The translations under genes were made by a program, and so were the position numbers. A DNA stretch of 64,000 nucleotides from Chloroflexota bacterium (GTDB lineage Bacteria; Chloroflexota; Anaerolineae; UBA4142; SHND01), in the NCBI GenBank assembly GCA_016209205.1, contig JACQWQ010000031.1, forward strand, positions 62,001-126,000, given 5' to 3'. A model generated the notes under the pieces. The model saw only the letters and a list, made by a program, of their open reading frames with translations, did no database searches and had not been told where the DNA came from. The number at the start of each line of letters is the position of its first letter. Within the stretch, counting starts at the first letter, position 1. Positions 34,724 through 43,106 of this stretch are shown piece after piece.

Positions 34724-35623
34724 TCAGTCCTCCACCGGGTTGACCAATTTTCCGAGAGTGCCCACCTCGATTTCAATCACATCGCCGTGTTTCAAATAAA
34801 CCGGCGGCGTGCGCGCGTCGCCGACGCCGTTGGGTGTGCCCGTGGCAATCACGTCGCCGGGTTCGAGCGTGATGCCTTGCGAAATGTACGAAATCAGTGC
34901 GGCGACATTGAAAATCATGTCGCGCGTGTTGCCGTCTTGCAAAACGTGCCCGTTCCAAACAGCGCGCACGGATAAATTTTGCGGGTCGGGCACCTCGTCG
35001 CGTGTCGTGATGCACGGCCCCATCGGGCAAAACGTATCGAACGATTTGCCGCGCACCCATTGATGACCATATTCCGCGCCGTGTTGAATGTCGCGCGCGC
35101 TTACGTCGTTAATGACCGTATAGCCAAAGACACGCTCCAACGCGTCGGCGGGTGAAACGCGAAACGCCGGTTTGCCGATGACCACGCCCAATTCGGCTTC
35201 GTAATCCACGCGCCGGGTCACATCCGGAATGACGTGGATCGGAGCGTAGGGTCCAATCACCGCCGACGGAAATTTGGCAAACAGGATCGGTTTGGTCGGG
35301 ACGGCTTTTTTCGTTTCCCGTACGTGATCCATGTAATTCAGACCGATGCCGATGACTTTGCCGGGACGCGGAATCGGCGCGCGCAGTTGGATTTGGGCGA
35401 GCGGAAAGGTGACTTCGGGCAGTTCCGCGTCGCCGAGCCAGTCCAGCGTTTCGTGCGCGGCGCGCCACGCCGATTCGCCCGCGTGTAAAAAATCCAAAAC
35501 GCCCGGCGCAAAAAACATGCCGAGCTTGCGCGCGTCGTGCGCGGCATTCAAATCAATCGCGCGCCCGCGATGCAATGCGCCCCAACGCGTCCGTCCGTGT
35601 ACCTGAAAAGTGATGATTCGCAT
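34724..35623 (-). CDS. Fumarylacetoacetate hydrolase family protein
   Basis: A 299-aa FAH-fold enzyme, starting at MRIITFQVHGRTRWGAL. The N-terminal part carries the family's substrate-lid region, and the C-terminal part contains GLNYMDHVRE, FAKFPSAVIGP and YEAELGVVIGKPA with the metal-binding Asp/Glu ligands (DYEAE, SDGRD-like YGHQW). Members cleave or decarboxylate beta-diketones such as acylpyruvates or 2-keto-3-deoxy acids. A longer in-frame start would run into a repeat spacer and is unlikely. Reaction not certain. Confidence 0.88.
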   Translation of the reverse strand: MRIITFQVHGRTRWGALHRGRAIDLNAAHDARKLGMFFAPGVLDFLHAGESAWRAAHETLDWLGDAELPEVTFPLAQIQLRAPIPRPGKVIGIGLNYMDHVRETKKAVPTKPILFAKFPSAVIGPYAPIHVIPDVTRRVDYEAELGVVIGKPAFRVSPADALERVFGYTVINDVSARDIQHGAEYGHQWVRGKSFDTFCPMGPCITTRDEVPDPQNLSVRAVWNGHVLQDGNTRDMIFNVAALISYISQGITLEPGDVIATGTPNGVGDARTPPVYLKHGDVIEIEVGTLGKLVNPVED

Positions 35624-35704
35624 GGGTTGGCTGATGGCAGATAGCAGATAGCAGATGGCAAATCGCGTATCGCGTATCGCCAATCGCACTATCGCACTAC
35701 TGCA
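35624..35704. repeat. Short-repeat spacer (gatggcagatagcag / cgcgtatcgcgtatc)
   Basis: Tandem variants of agatagcag and cgcgtatcg, like the spacers at 13735 and 22406. No gene seen. Confidence 0.65.
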
Positions 35705-36139
35705 CTATTGCACTAAATACGCGACAATAATTCCCACGACCATTCCGGCAAAGACTTCGATGGGGGTGTGTCCCAACAACTCGCGCAGTTTAACGTCTGA
35801 AATCGGATGGCCCTGAAATAATTCGTCAATCATTTGATTCAGAATGCGCGCTTGGATCATTGCTGCGCGGCGGATGCCTGCGGCGTCGTACATGGTGACG
35901 GCGGCAAACCACAACGCCAACGCGAAAATGGTCGAACCCATGCCATCCGTGATGGCGATGCCGGTGGCGAGCGAGCTGACTGCCGCCGAATGCGACGAGG
36001 GCATGCCGCCCATGGTCGTGAGCGCGCGAAAATTGACGCGCCGCCGCCACAACAGGTCAATGAAAAATTTCGACACCTGGGCGAGCACCCACGCGACTAC
36101 CGATGCTTGCAGCACGCGATTACCCAGCAATTCATTCAT
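35705..36139 (-). CDS. DUF212 (divergent PAP2-like) membrane protein
   Basis: A 144-aa membrane protein with the DUF212 pattern: the MPSSHSAAVSSLATGIAI motif of PAP2-type phosphatases in a shortened protein, plus four hydrophobic helices. GHTPIEVFAGMVVG near the C-terminus is the second half of the family signature. The function of DUF212 is not established; a phosphatase-like role on lipids or sugars is possible. It ends close to the next gene's repeat spacer and may be co-transcribed with xseB upstream (15 bp away). Confidence 0.88.
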   Translation of the reverse strand: MNELLGNRVLQASVVAWVLAQVSKFFIDLLWRRRVNFRALTTMGGMPSSHSAAVSSLATGIAITDGMGSTIFALALWFAAVTMYDAAGIRRAAMIQARILNQMIDELFQGHPISDVKLRELLGHTPIEVFAGMVVGIIVAYLVQ

Positions 36140-36153
36140 TTTCGATTGTTTGT

Positions 36154-36414
36154 TTACTCGGCTTGGTCCCCATCCAGCAACTCTAAATCGGAATCGTCCT
36201 CAAGCGTATTTGCCGTGGGTGCGAGTTCCTGGATGCGCAGTTCGGCCTGATCCAGCATCGCGTTGCACTGCTTTGCCAACTCGATACCCCGCGCGTATAG
36301 CGCCAACGCTTCGTCGAGTGACAAATTGCCCGCTTCGAGCGTCTCGATGGTCGTTTCGAGTTCGGTGTAGAGCTGCTCGAACGAGGGTGATAGGTTTGCG
36401 TTTTTCTTTGCCAT
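36154..36414 (-). CDS. xseB: Exodeoxyribonuclease VII small subunit
   Basis: An 86-aa subunit with the XseB helical pattern (SFEQLYTELETTIETLEAGN, then LSLDEALALYARGIELAKQC). It binds the large subunit and is needed for Exo VII activity on single-stranded DNA. xseA follows upstream on the same strand (36545-37747) with a repeat spacer in between, which is the usual pairing. The acidic C-terminal tail is variable in the family. Confidence 0.93.
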   Translation of the reverse strand: MAKKNANLSPSFEQLYTELETTIETLEAGNLSLDEALALYARGIELAKQCNAMLDQAELRIQELAPTANTLEDDSDLELLDGDQAE

Positions 36415-36540
36415 GTGAGTCAGTCATCAGTAGTCAGTCATCGGTAGTCAGTCATCGGTAGTCAGTCATCGGTAGTCAGTCATCAGTGATCAGTGATCAG
36501 TGATCAGTAGCCAGTCCTTCAGTCCTCAGTCCTCAACAGA
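36415..36540. repeat. Short-repeat spacer (cagtcatcggtagtcagtc)
   Basis: About ten degenerate copies of gtcagtcatcggta-type units between xseB and xseA, then cagtgatcagtgatcag. No gene seen. Confidence 0.75.
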
Positions 36541-36544
36541 GGGA

Positions 36545-37747
36545 CTATTCGACGCGGGCGTTGAATGCGCCGTCGCGGACGCGGATATGGAGCAGGTCGT
36601 TCGGCTCCACTTGCGCGGGGTCGGTAATCACCGCGTGGTCGCGCAGCACAATCGCGTAGCCGCGTCCGAGAGTTGCCAAGGGATTCAACGTGTCGAGTTG
36701 CCGCTGCGCGCCCGCCAACGCGGCGCGTTGTCTTTCCAGGCGTGGTCGTAAATGCCGCATCGCGTCACGCGTGAGCTCGTCGAGGCGTTGCCGCCGCTGC
36801 GCGATTTGGGTCTGCGGCGACGCGCGGTGCAACGCATGGATGTCCTGTATCAACCGCCGCCGCGCGTCGAGGAGGTGTTCGCGGGATGCGCGCTGCAAGC
36901 GCTGTTCGTACAGGAGCAGGTTCGCGCGTAATTCATTTTGATCGGGCGTACAAAACTGCGCCGCCGCGGTCGGAGTTGGCGCGCGCAGGTCGGCGCAAAA
37001 GTCGGCGATGGTGAAATCGGTCTCGTGCCCGACGCCGCACACGACCGGAACGCGTGACGCGACCATCGCGCGCGCCACGCGTTCGTCATTAAACGCCCAC
37101 AGGTCTTCGATCGAGCCGCCGCCGCGTGCGAGAATAATCACGTCGAGGTCCGGCACTTGCTGTACGCGTTGCAGTGCGGCGACGATTTGCGGCGGCGCAT
37201 CCGCGCCTTGTACTTGGGTCGCAGCCAGAAACACTTGCGGCAAGGGATAGCGCCGTTCGAGAATGTGGCGAATGTCTTGCAAGACCGCGCCCGTGGGGGA
37301 AGTCACAACGCCGATGCGCTGCGGAAATTTTGGCAGCGCGCGTTTGCGCGTTTCGTCGAACAAACCTTCGGCGGCGAGACGCTGTTTCAACTGCTCGAAT
37401 TCTTGCCACAACGCGCCCGCCCCAAGCAATTCCATTTCGTCCACATAGAGTTGGACTTCACCCCGCGCGTCGTACACCGAAACATGGCCGTGCGCGTACA
37501 CCGCTTCGCCTTCGCGCGGCAAACGCGGCAAACGCGCCACCTGTCCTTTCCACATCACACAGCGCATCGCGGCGTCCGCGTCCTTGAGCGAAAAATAAAA
37601 ATGTCCCGACGCGTAACGATTCGCGTTCGAGACTTCGCCCTGCACCCACACGTCCGCCAGCAGGTCGTCGCTTTCGACGACGCGGCGCAAGTGCGCGGTC
37701 AATTCGCCGACGCGTAGAATGGTGGAAGTGAACAGGGAGAATTGCAT
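36545..37747 (-). CDS. xseA: Exodeoxyribonuclease VII large subunit
   Basis: Degrades single-stranded DNA in repair and recombination. The 400-aa chain starts at MQFSLFTSTI, with the OB-fold N-terminus (WVQGEVSNANRYASGHFYFSL) and the catalytic region including GVVTSPTGAVLQDI and ARGGGSIEDLWAFND. GVGHETDFTIADF and a long helical C-terminal part follow. An alternative start at 37810 falls inside a dispersed inverted repeat and is not used. It pairs with xseB directly downstream. Confidence 0.95.
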   Translation of the reverse strand: MQFSLFTSTILRVGELTAHLRRVVESDDLLADVWVQGEVSNANRYASGHFYFSLKDADAAMRCVMWKGQVARLPRLPREGEAVYAHGHVSVYDARGEVQLYVDEMELLGAGALWQEFEQLKQRLAAEGLFDETRKRALPKFPQRIGVVTSPTGAVLQDIRHILERRYPLPQVFLAATQVQGADAPPQIVAALQRVQQVPDLDVIILARGGGSIEDLWAFNDERVARAMVASRVPVVCGVGHETDFTIADFCADLRAPTPTAAAQFCTPDQNELRANLLLYEQRLQRASREHLLDARRRLIQDIHALHRASPQTQIAQRRQRLDELTRDAMRHLRPRLERQRAALAGAQRQLDTLNPLATLGRGYAIVLRDHAVITDPAQVEPNDLLHIRVRDGAFNARVE

Positions 37748-37754
37748 AAATGGT

Positions 37755-37825
37755 GTAGGGGCGAAGCATTTGCATCCGCGTTGGTGAATTGACCAACACC
37801 GTTGGCGCAAATGCTTCGCCCCTAC
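37755..37825. repeat. 19-bp inverted repeat (gtaggggcgaagcatttgc type)
   Basis: gtaggggcgaagcatttgc at 37755-37773 pairs exactly with 37807-37825. The inner part gttggtgaattgaccaac is also palindromic. It lies between xseA and efp and could act as a terminator or MITE. A related gtaggggcga motif is at 38988. Confidence 0.7.
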
Positions 37826-37843
37826 AACGCGACAAATGGGAAC

Positions 37844-38404
37844 TCAAACACGGGTGACGTATTCGCCGGTGCGCGTGTCCACGCGAATTTTGTCGCCATT
37901 GGCAATGAAATACGGCACGTTGACTTTGGCGCCTGTCGAAAGCGTGGCAGGTTTGCCGCCGCCCGAGGCCGTGTCGCCCTTGTACGCGGGCGGCGTGTCC
38001 ACTACTTCCAAATCAACCGTCGTGGGCAACTCGACGTCAATTGGTTTGCCTTCGTACGTGAGCAGTTCGACGACGATGCCTTCGGTCAACCACTGCGCGT
38101 GCTCGTCGAGCAATTCTGCGGACAGCATCGGCTGTTCGTACGTCTCGTTGTCCATAAAGACGAAATGGTCGCCGTCTTTGTAAAGATACTGCACCTTTTG
38201 TGTTTCGAGCCGTACGTCCTGAACGCGCGAACCGGATTGAAAATTCTTTTGGATATTTGCGCCGGTGCGGAGATTGCGCGCCTTGATGTTGATGGTCGCA
38301 TTGCCGCGTCCCTGTTTGTTGTGTTGATAGTCCAGAACGACAAACAAGTTCCCGTCGTCGTCAACAAACGTCGTGCCTTTGCGTAATTCTTGAACCCCGA
38401 TCAT
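37844..38404 (-). CDS. efp: Elongation factor P
   Basis: Relieves ribosome stalling at polyproline stretches. The 186-aa protein has the three-domain length and the KARNLRTGANIQKNFQSGSRV pattern in pieces (KARNLRTG, NIQKNFQSG). The tip of domain I that enters the peptidyl-transferase centre reads KQGRGNA, so the modified residue is Arg33 and not Lys. Arg is also found in the EarP-dependent type, but no earP is nearby, and Lys in the adjacent position may serve. A start at 38416 is also in frame. The window is rich in proline-repeat proteins that would need EF-P. Confidence 0.94.
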   Translation of the reverse strand: MIGVQELRKGTTFVDDDGNLFVVLDYQHNKQGRGNATINIKARNLRTGANIQKNFQSGSRVQDVRLETQKVQYLYKDGDHFVFMDNETYEQPMLSAELLDEHAQWLTEGIVVELLTYEGKPIDVELPTTVDLEVVDTPPAYKGDTASGGGKPATLSTGAKVNVPYFIANGDKIRVDTRTGEYVTRV

Positions 38405-38952
38405 AGAAAACTCCAATGCGCTCGCAGGAGTTTTCTACAAATCTTCTCCTGCGATGAATCTGGCAAATGAATGCGAAATGAGTTGGTCGCGTAATTTGGA
38501 ATGCACCGACCAAGCAAGCGAAGATTATAGCGCGGTCGCGGTCTTTCTCAAAATAATTTTTACTATCGTCGTCAGCCCTGATTCTTTGCGTGTGTCGCAC
38601 CCGCTGCCCGTATCCTTTTTGATGCGATGTGCGTTCTCTCAAGTAATTACACCTTGTTTACCGACTGACCACTGATTACTGATCACTGATTACCGACGGC
38701 GTGCATTCTCTCAAGTAATTACGCCTTGTTTACCGTCTGCGCATAACAAACGCTTAATCTGTCCCTTAACCTGTGTTTAACCAGCGGCGGTGGATTTCCA
38801 GTATACTTGCAACAACATTATTCGAGTTCGACGCAATCTTTCCCGTCAACAAATGGCTGCGCCAAGGCCAATCCTGCAGTGCACGGTTGGTGAGCGGCGG
38901 ACAAAAAGGAGCACCCAATCGCCTCAACCTGCCAATACTTGGCCCAACTACC
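38405..38952. other. Gene-poor region upstream of efp
   Basis: No supported gene. A pair of direct repeats, ttctctcaagtaattacacc and a near copy at about 38704, stand 70 bp apart, each followed by ttgtttaccg. A tatact with a weak -35 (near 38811) may be a promoter, but no frame with a start codon follows. I see no known RNA. Confidence 0.5.
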
Positions 38953-39078
38953 TAGAGCGGATTCCGAATTGATTGGTGGTGTCAGCGTAGGGGCGACGGC
39001 TTGTCCTCGCCCATTCCAGTTGGGCAACCACAAGGGATTGCCCCTACCATCCCACAAACGAATCAGGAATTCGCTCTA
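38953..39078. mobile_element. MITE family B (TA-flanked, 126 bp)
   Basis: Ends tagagcggattccgaatt and aattcgctcta are inverted. The same ends, tagagcgaattccgaattg and caatcaggaattcgctcta, bound the 159-bp element at 57076-57234. Both sit between TA dinucleotides, as IS630/Tc1-mariner-type elements do. The interior is non-coding and differs between copies; this copy has gtaggggcgac sequence and its complement. Confidence 0.75.
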
Positions 39079-39184
39079 ACCGTTTGTAATTGAATTGTTC
39101 CATGAGCAGTGTTTGCTGAGCCATTCGGCTCACGCGCTGACGGATGCAATGTGACGCGCGCAGTTTCCCGTCACCTGTCACCCC

Positions 39185-39238
39185 GGCGTGTCATCACACA
39201 CAATGCCCGAGTCGCATAGTGCGTGATGATGCATCGCC
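39185..39238. repeat. 54-bp imperfect palindrome, copy 1
   Basis: ggcgtgtcatcacaca and tgcgtgatgatgcatcgcc are imperfect inverted arms. The same 54-bp length and arms recur at 47504-47557 (gacgtgtcatcacaca). It lies 26 bp upstream of the acidic repeat-protein gene, partly within its leader. Confidence 0.7.
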
Positions 39239-39263
39239 GCCACCTTTTCAAAGGAGCCCAGCC

Positions 39264-40256
39264 ATGAAAAAATCAAAACTCTGGTTAATGCTTCTGACCA
39301 GCATTACCGCCTTTTCCATTGCCTTTTTGAATCCCATCGGCATTGTGACCAATTCCATTGCGGTGCACGCTTCCGATGGGGATATTGATTTGGACGACGA
39401 TAACGACGGGATTCCCGATTCGTCCGATACCGACGACGACAACGACGGCATCCCTGATTCGTCCGATAACAATGACGACAATGACCGCCTCCCCGACAGC
39501 AAAGACAAGGACGACGACAACGACGGCATCCCGGACAAGTTGGATCGCCAAGATAACGACGGCGATAACGACGGCAAGCCGGATCATCTCGACAAGGACG
39601 ACGACAACGACGGCATCAAAGACAAAAAAGACGCCGACGACGACAACGACGGTATCCCCGACGCCCAAGACACCGAAGACAATGACGACGACAACGACGG
39701 CATTCCCGACGGCGTTGATCGCGACAGCGATAATGACGGCATTCCCGATACGCAGGATAGTGACGACGATAACGACGGCATCCCCGATACCCAAGAAGAT
39801 GTGAACGGTACCGACGACGATGGCGACGGCATCGCGGATTCGCAGGACACGGACGACGATAACGACGGCGTTCCCGACAGCAGCGATACCGACGACGACA
39901 ACGACGGCATTCCCGACAGCAGCGACAAAGACGACGATAATGACGGCGTCAAAGACAGCCGGGACCAGGACGACGACAACGACGGCGTGAACGACAGTGA
40001 CGACGACGACAGCTCGTGCGGCGATCAAGACGGCGATGGCATTCCTGACGACACGGATACCGACGACGACAATGACGGCATTGACGACAGCCAGGACAAT
40101 GATGACGACAATGACGGTGTAGATGACAGTCAGGACAATGACGACGACAACGACGGCACCGACGACAATGACGACAATGACGACGACAACGACGGGCAGG
40201 ACGACAGCAACGACGACGACAGCTGCGAAGACGATGGCGACGGCGGTCCCCGATAA
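39264..40256 (+). CDS. Secreted acidic calcium-loop repeat protein (TSP3-like)
   Basis: A 330-aa protein with an N-terminal signal peptide (MKKSKLWLMLLTSITAFS, hydrophobic to about 25). The rest is about twenty copies of a 12-14-residue loop of the form DDDNDGIPDSSDT, i.e. the D-x-D-x-D-G calcium-binding motif of thrombospondin type 3 repeats. Only one pair of Cys is seen near each end of the repeat region. Calcium binding to such loops makes a stiff extended rod, so a surface or matrix role is likely. aaggag stands 7 bp before the ATG. A strong terminator follows. Homologous recombination between repeats could change its length. Confidence 0.88.
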   Translation: MKKSKLWLMLLTSITAFSIAFLNPIGIVTNSIAVHASDGDIDLDDDNDGIPDSSDTDDDNDGIPDSSDNNDDNDRLPDSKDKDDDNDGIPDKLDRQDNDGDNDGKPDHLDKDDDNDGIKDKKDADDDNDGIPDAQDTEDNDDDNDGIPDGVDRDSDNDGIPDTQDSDDDNDGIPDTQEDVNGTDDDGDGIADSQDTDDDNDGVPDSSDTDDDNDGIPDSSDKDDDNDGVKDSRDQDDDNDGVNDSDDDDSSCGDQDGDGIPDDTDTDDDNDGIDDSQDNDDDNDGVDDSQDNDDDNDGTDDNDDNDDDNDGQDDSNDDDSCEDDGDGGPR

Positions 40257-40278
40257 ATCAAACAGAGTACAAAGTTCA

Positions 40279-40322
40279 CCTGCGCGCCCTTTCGAACGGA
40301 AGAGGCGCGCAGGTTTTATTTT
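40279..40322 (+). terminator. Terminator after the acidic repeat protein
   Basis: cctgcgcgcc (40279-40288) pairs with ggcgcgcagg (40303-40312) and a ttttatttt tail follows. Confidence 0.8.
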
Positions 40323-40436
40323 GACGGTGGTTAGGCAAGGCGCTGTGTAGGTCTCTCCACCACTCGTTACCGTCACCTGTCACTGTGCCCTGAGTAAGGC
40401 GAAGGGGCGCCCGTCACATTTTCAAGGAGGTTCTGA

Positions 40437-42281
40437 ATGCGCCCGCGTTCGTTGTTCGCCTTGGTGGCGCTCTTGGCTTGGCTCTTGTTCGGCGGTGTTG
40501 CCACAGCATCTTCCGGCGCTGCGATAGGCGCACGGTTCTCTTTTCCGCGCAATACACACCGTCCTCTATTGCTTGGCGACACGTGGCAGCCCCTTGGGTT
40601 CGGAGTTGATGACACCGTATATGCGGTTGTCGCAAACGGAAGTGAGGTGTATGTGGGCGGTGACTTCACGCAGCTCTGCGGTGAGGCGACCTGCACAAGC
40701 GGGAATGTCGCGGCGAACGCGATTGCCAAATGGAACGGCAGCGCGTGGTCACCGCTCGGCAATGGGGTGAACGGCAGTGTGTATGCCATTGTCGCCAGCG
40801 GCAGCACGCTTTACATTGGCGGCGACTTTACGCAAATCTGCGGCGACGCCTCATGCACGAGCGGCAATACTAATGCAAACTATCTGGCGCAATGGAACGG
40901 CAGCGCGTGGCAGCCGGTGGGCAATGGCGTGAACAACACCGTCCAAGCTCTTGCCTGGAATGGCAGCGAGCTGTACGTGGGCGGATGGTTCACCCAGGTG
41001 TGCGGCAGCGCCGCATGTACGAGCGGCAACGTCACGGCAAACGCGATTGCGCGATGGAACGGCAGCGCGTGGTCAACGCTCGGCAATGGGGTTGACGATA
41101 CGGTGCAAGCGATTGCATTGAACGGCGCAGAAATTTACGTCGGCGGATGGTTCACCCAGGTGTGCGGCGACGCGACTTGTACGACTGGCAACGTCACGGC
41201 GAACGCGCTTGCCAAATGGAACGGCAGCGCATGGTCAACGCTCGGTAATGGTTTCAACAGCCCCGTTCAGAGTGTGGCGCCAAGCGGCAGTCAATTGTAC
41301 GTCGGGGGTTGGTTTACCGAACTCTGTGGCAACGCGACGTGCGATACGGGCAACACCACCGCGAACCATATTGCGCAATGGAATGGGAGCGCCTGGCAAA
41401 CGCTCGGCAATGGTGTGGATAACAGCGTCGAAACGATCGTGGTGAATGGGACAGAAATCGTCGCGGGCGGATGGTTCACGGAATTTTGCGGCAATGCGTT
41501 GTGCAGTACAGCCAACACGTCCGCCAACGCGATTGCAAAATGGAACGGTGTTGCTTGGTCAATGTTTGGGAATGGCGTGGACAATCCTGTGCAAGCCATT
41601 GCGTTGAGCGGCGGGGAAACTTTTGCGGGGGGCTGGTTCACGCAGCTCTGCGGTAATGCGACGTGCAATGCGAGCAACACGGCTGCCAATCGCGTGGCAA
41701 AATATGCCGCGCCCGCGGGTTCGACGCCGACCAGCACAGCTACGCGCACGGCGACCGCGACGGTGACGGCGACGCGCACGGGGACTGCAATTGCGACAGG
41801 TACGCACACCGCAACCGCGACGGCAACGCGTACCGGAACGGCAATTGCGACAGCCACACACACCGCGACGCGCACGGGGACTGCAATTGCGACAGCCATA
41901 CACACCGCGACAGCGACGGCTACGCCCACCGAGACACTTGTGCCGCCGGATGCGACGGCTACTTTCACCCTCACCGCGACAAGCGAGAACCCTTGCGCCG
42001 TTGCCCCAAGCAAACCCGTACTCAATTCACCCGAGAATGGCGCAACTCTCAATACACAACGTGTCATGCTCAAGTGGCAGCAAGCGGCATGTGCGGAAAC
42101 CTATACCGTGACGGTCAAAGATATTGGCGCGGGCAAAGCAGCGTACAAAAAAGCGAATCTGACGACGCTCCAACACAAAACTAAAGCGTTGGCGCGCAAC
42201 CGGAGCTACAAGTGGTTTGTCAAAGCGTGTAATGCCAACGGCTGCGCGCGGTCTGCGATATTCAAGTTCAAGATTGAATGA
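40437..42281 (+). CDS. Secreted seven-bladed beta-propeller protein
   Basis: A 614-aa exported protein with a signal peptide (to about 25). Seven tandem units of about 54 aa (about 47-425) follow, each running WNGSAW, LGNGV, VYVGGWFTQ, CG...C, N..ANAIAK. Each holds a conserved Cys pair (CGEATC-type) that could bridge within the blade. A Thr-rich linker of TATATRTG-type sequences (about 430-510) leads to a C-terminal fibronectin-III-like domain (KPVLNSPENGATL, with YKWFVKACNANGCA). The GNGV and GGWF repeats resemble delta-60/NHL-type propellers. aaggaggt stands 7 bp before the ATG. Likely cell-surface or secreted; the ligand is unknown. Confidence 0.85.
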   Translation: MRPRSLFALVALLAWLLFGGVATASSGAAIGARFSFPRNTHRPLLLGDTWQPLGFGVDDTVYAVVANGSEVYVGGDFTQLCGEATCTSGNVAANAIAKWNGSAWSPLGNGVNGSVYAIVASGSTLYIGGDFTQICGDASCTSGNTNANYLAQWNGSAWQPVGNGVNNTVQALAWNGSELYVGGWFTQVCGSAACTSGNVTANAIARWNGSAWSTLGNGVDDTVQAIALNGAEIYVGGWFTQVCGDATCTTGNVTANALAKWNGSAWSTLGNGFNSPVQSVAPSGSQLYVGGWFTELCGNATCDTGNTTANHIAQWNGSAWQTLGNGVDNSVETIVVNGTEIVAGGWFTEFCGNALCSTANTSANAIAKWNGVAWSMFGNGVDNPVQAIALSGGETFAGGWFTQLCGNATCNASNTAANRVAKYAAPAGSTPTSTATRTATATVTATRTGTAIATGTHTATATATRTGTAIATATHTATRTGTAIATAIHTATATATPTETLVPPDATATFTLTATSENPCAVAPSKPVLNSPENGATLNTQRVMLKWQQAACAETYTVTVKDIGAGKAAYKKANLTTLQHKTKALARNRSYKWFVKACNANGCARSAIFKFKIE

Positions 42282-42447
42282 ACTTGGGTGGCATCACACT
42301 GATTCATTCTTTGTGTGCTTGAAGGATTGGGAAATCGGCTGTGCGTGCAATTCGGATGCGCCGAACAAGCACGCAAAGATTATGGCGCGGGGAGGGAAAT
42401 ACGTCAAAGAAAAGTATATCCAACGATCATTCGTTTTGGAAATAGAA

Positions 42448-42471
42448 ACGGGCGGGTTCTTGCCCGCCCGT
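42448..42471. terminator. Bidirectional hairpin (acgggcggg / cccgcccgt)
   Basis: Perfect 9-bp stem with a ttcttg loop, placed between the convergent propeller gene and the minus-strand gene at 42492. Confidence 0.65.
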
Positions 42472-42491
42472 CCGAAATGTTCGATCTAGAT

Positions 42492-43088
42492 TCAGGGTGC
42501 GATGGTCGGCGCCGGCGAATCGTTGCCGCAGGATGGACGTTTGCTTGACGGCTCCTTGCTCTTGGAAAGACTTTGCTCTACGCGCGGATCGGGTGTTAGA
42601 AGACGGGGGGCAACGACAATTGGATCGTCCGGTAATGTTGGATCGTCAAGTAGCTTGCGAAAAGCTCCCCCATTTCTCGAGGTCGCCCATGACATGGGAC
42701 TCCCTGTCGCAAGATCAAAAATATAGGAGATGTATTTGTACTTGCTCTCTTTTTTCTGCAGGCCTGTTTTGCTTGTAAAGTCTCCTTGCACAATAACCAG
42801 GCGGAGGGGGCGATCTTTGCATATGTTGTCAGGGTCAAGCCCAAGTTCCACCAGGTCAGAATCTTCCACCATTCGCACGAGTAGAACATCAGTTTTTCCA
42901 TCTGTTTGGAACTGGCTGCAAGAATACTGTACTGCAGCTGTACCAATTTCCTCTGTGCTTGCCGTCGTCAAATCATGCGCTTGGAAACTGCATTTTGCAG
43001 TGGCATCTTGCACTCTTAGATATGCTATTGTTAACAGAATAGTGAAGAGCAAGGCGCCACCCGGGATCAGTATTCTGCGATTTTTCAT
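42492..43088 (-). CDS. Hypothetical signal-anchored protein
   Basis: A 198-aa protein that begins MKNRRILIPGGALLF, with a hydrophobic helix (about 7-25), so it is exported or membrane-anchored. The rest has Cys residues at four positions, two of them close (CSFQ, YSCSQF), and no recognised family. aggag lies 8 bp before the ATG. The stop of the LuxR-type HTH gene is 18 bp upstream, so the two form an operon and may belong to one function. It is less GC-rich than the neighbouring housekeeping genes. Confidence 0.65.
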   Translation of the reverse strand: MKNRRILIPGGALLFTILLTIAYLRVQDATAKCSFQAHDLTTASTEEIGTAAVQYSCSQFQTDGKTDVLLVRMVEDSDLVELGLDPDNICKDRPLRLVIVQGDFTSKTGLQKKESKYKYISYIFDLATGSPMSWATSRNGGAFRKLLDDPTLPDDPIVVAPRLLTPDPRVEQSLSKSKEPSSKRPSCGNDSPAPTIAP

Positions 43089-43106
43089 GTCCACTTCTCC
43101 TGTATC

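Noticed and set aside
39285-40376. Minus-strand frame rich in Val/Ala opposite the acidic repeat gene
   Set aside because: It is the complement of DDDNDG repeats and gives only valine-rich low complexity; the plus strand has a signal peptide and ribosome-binding site.
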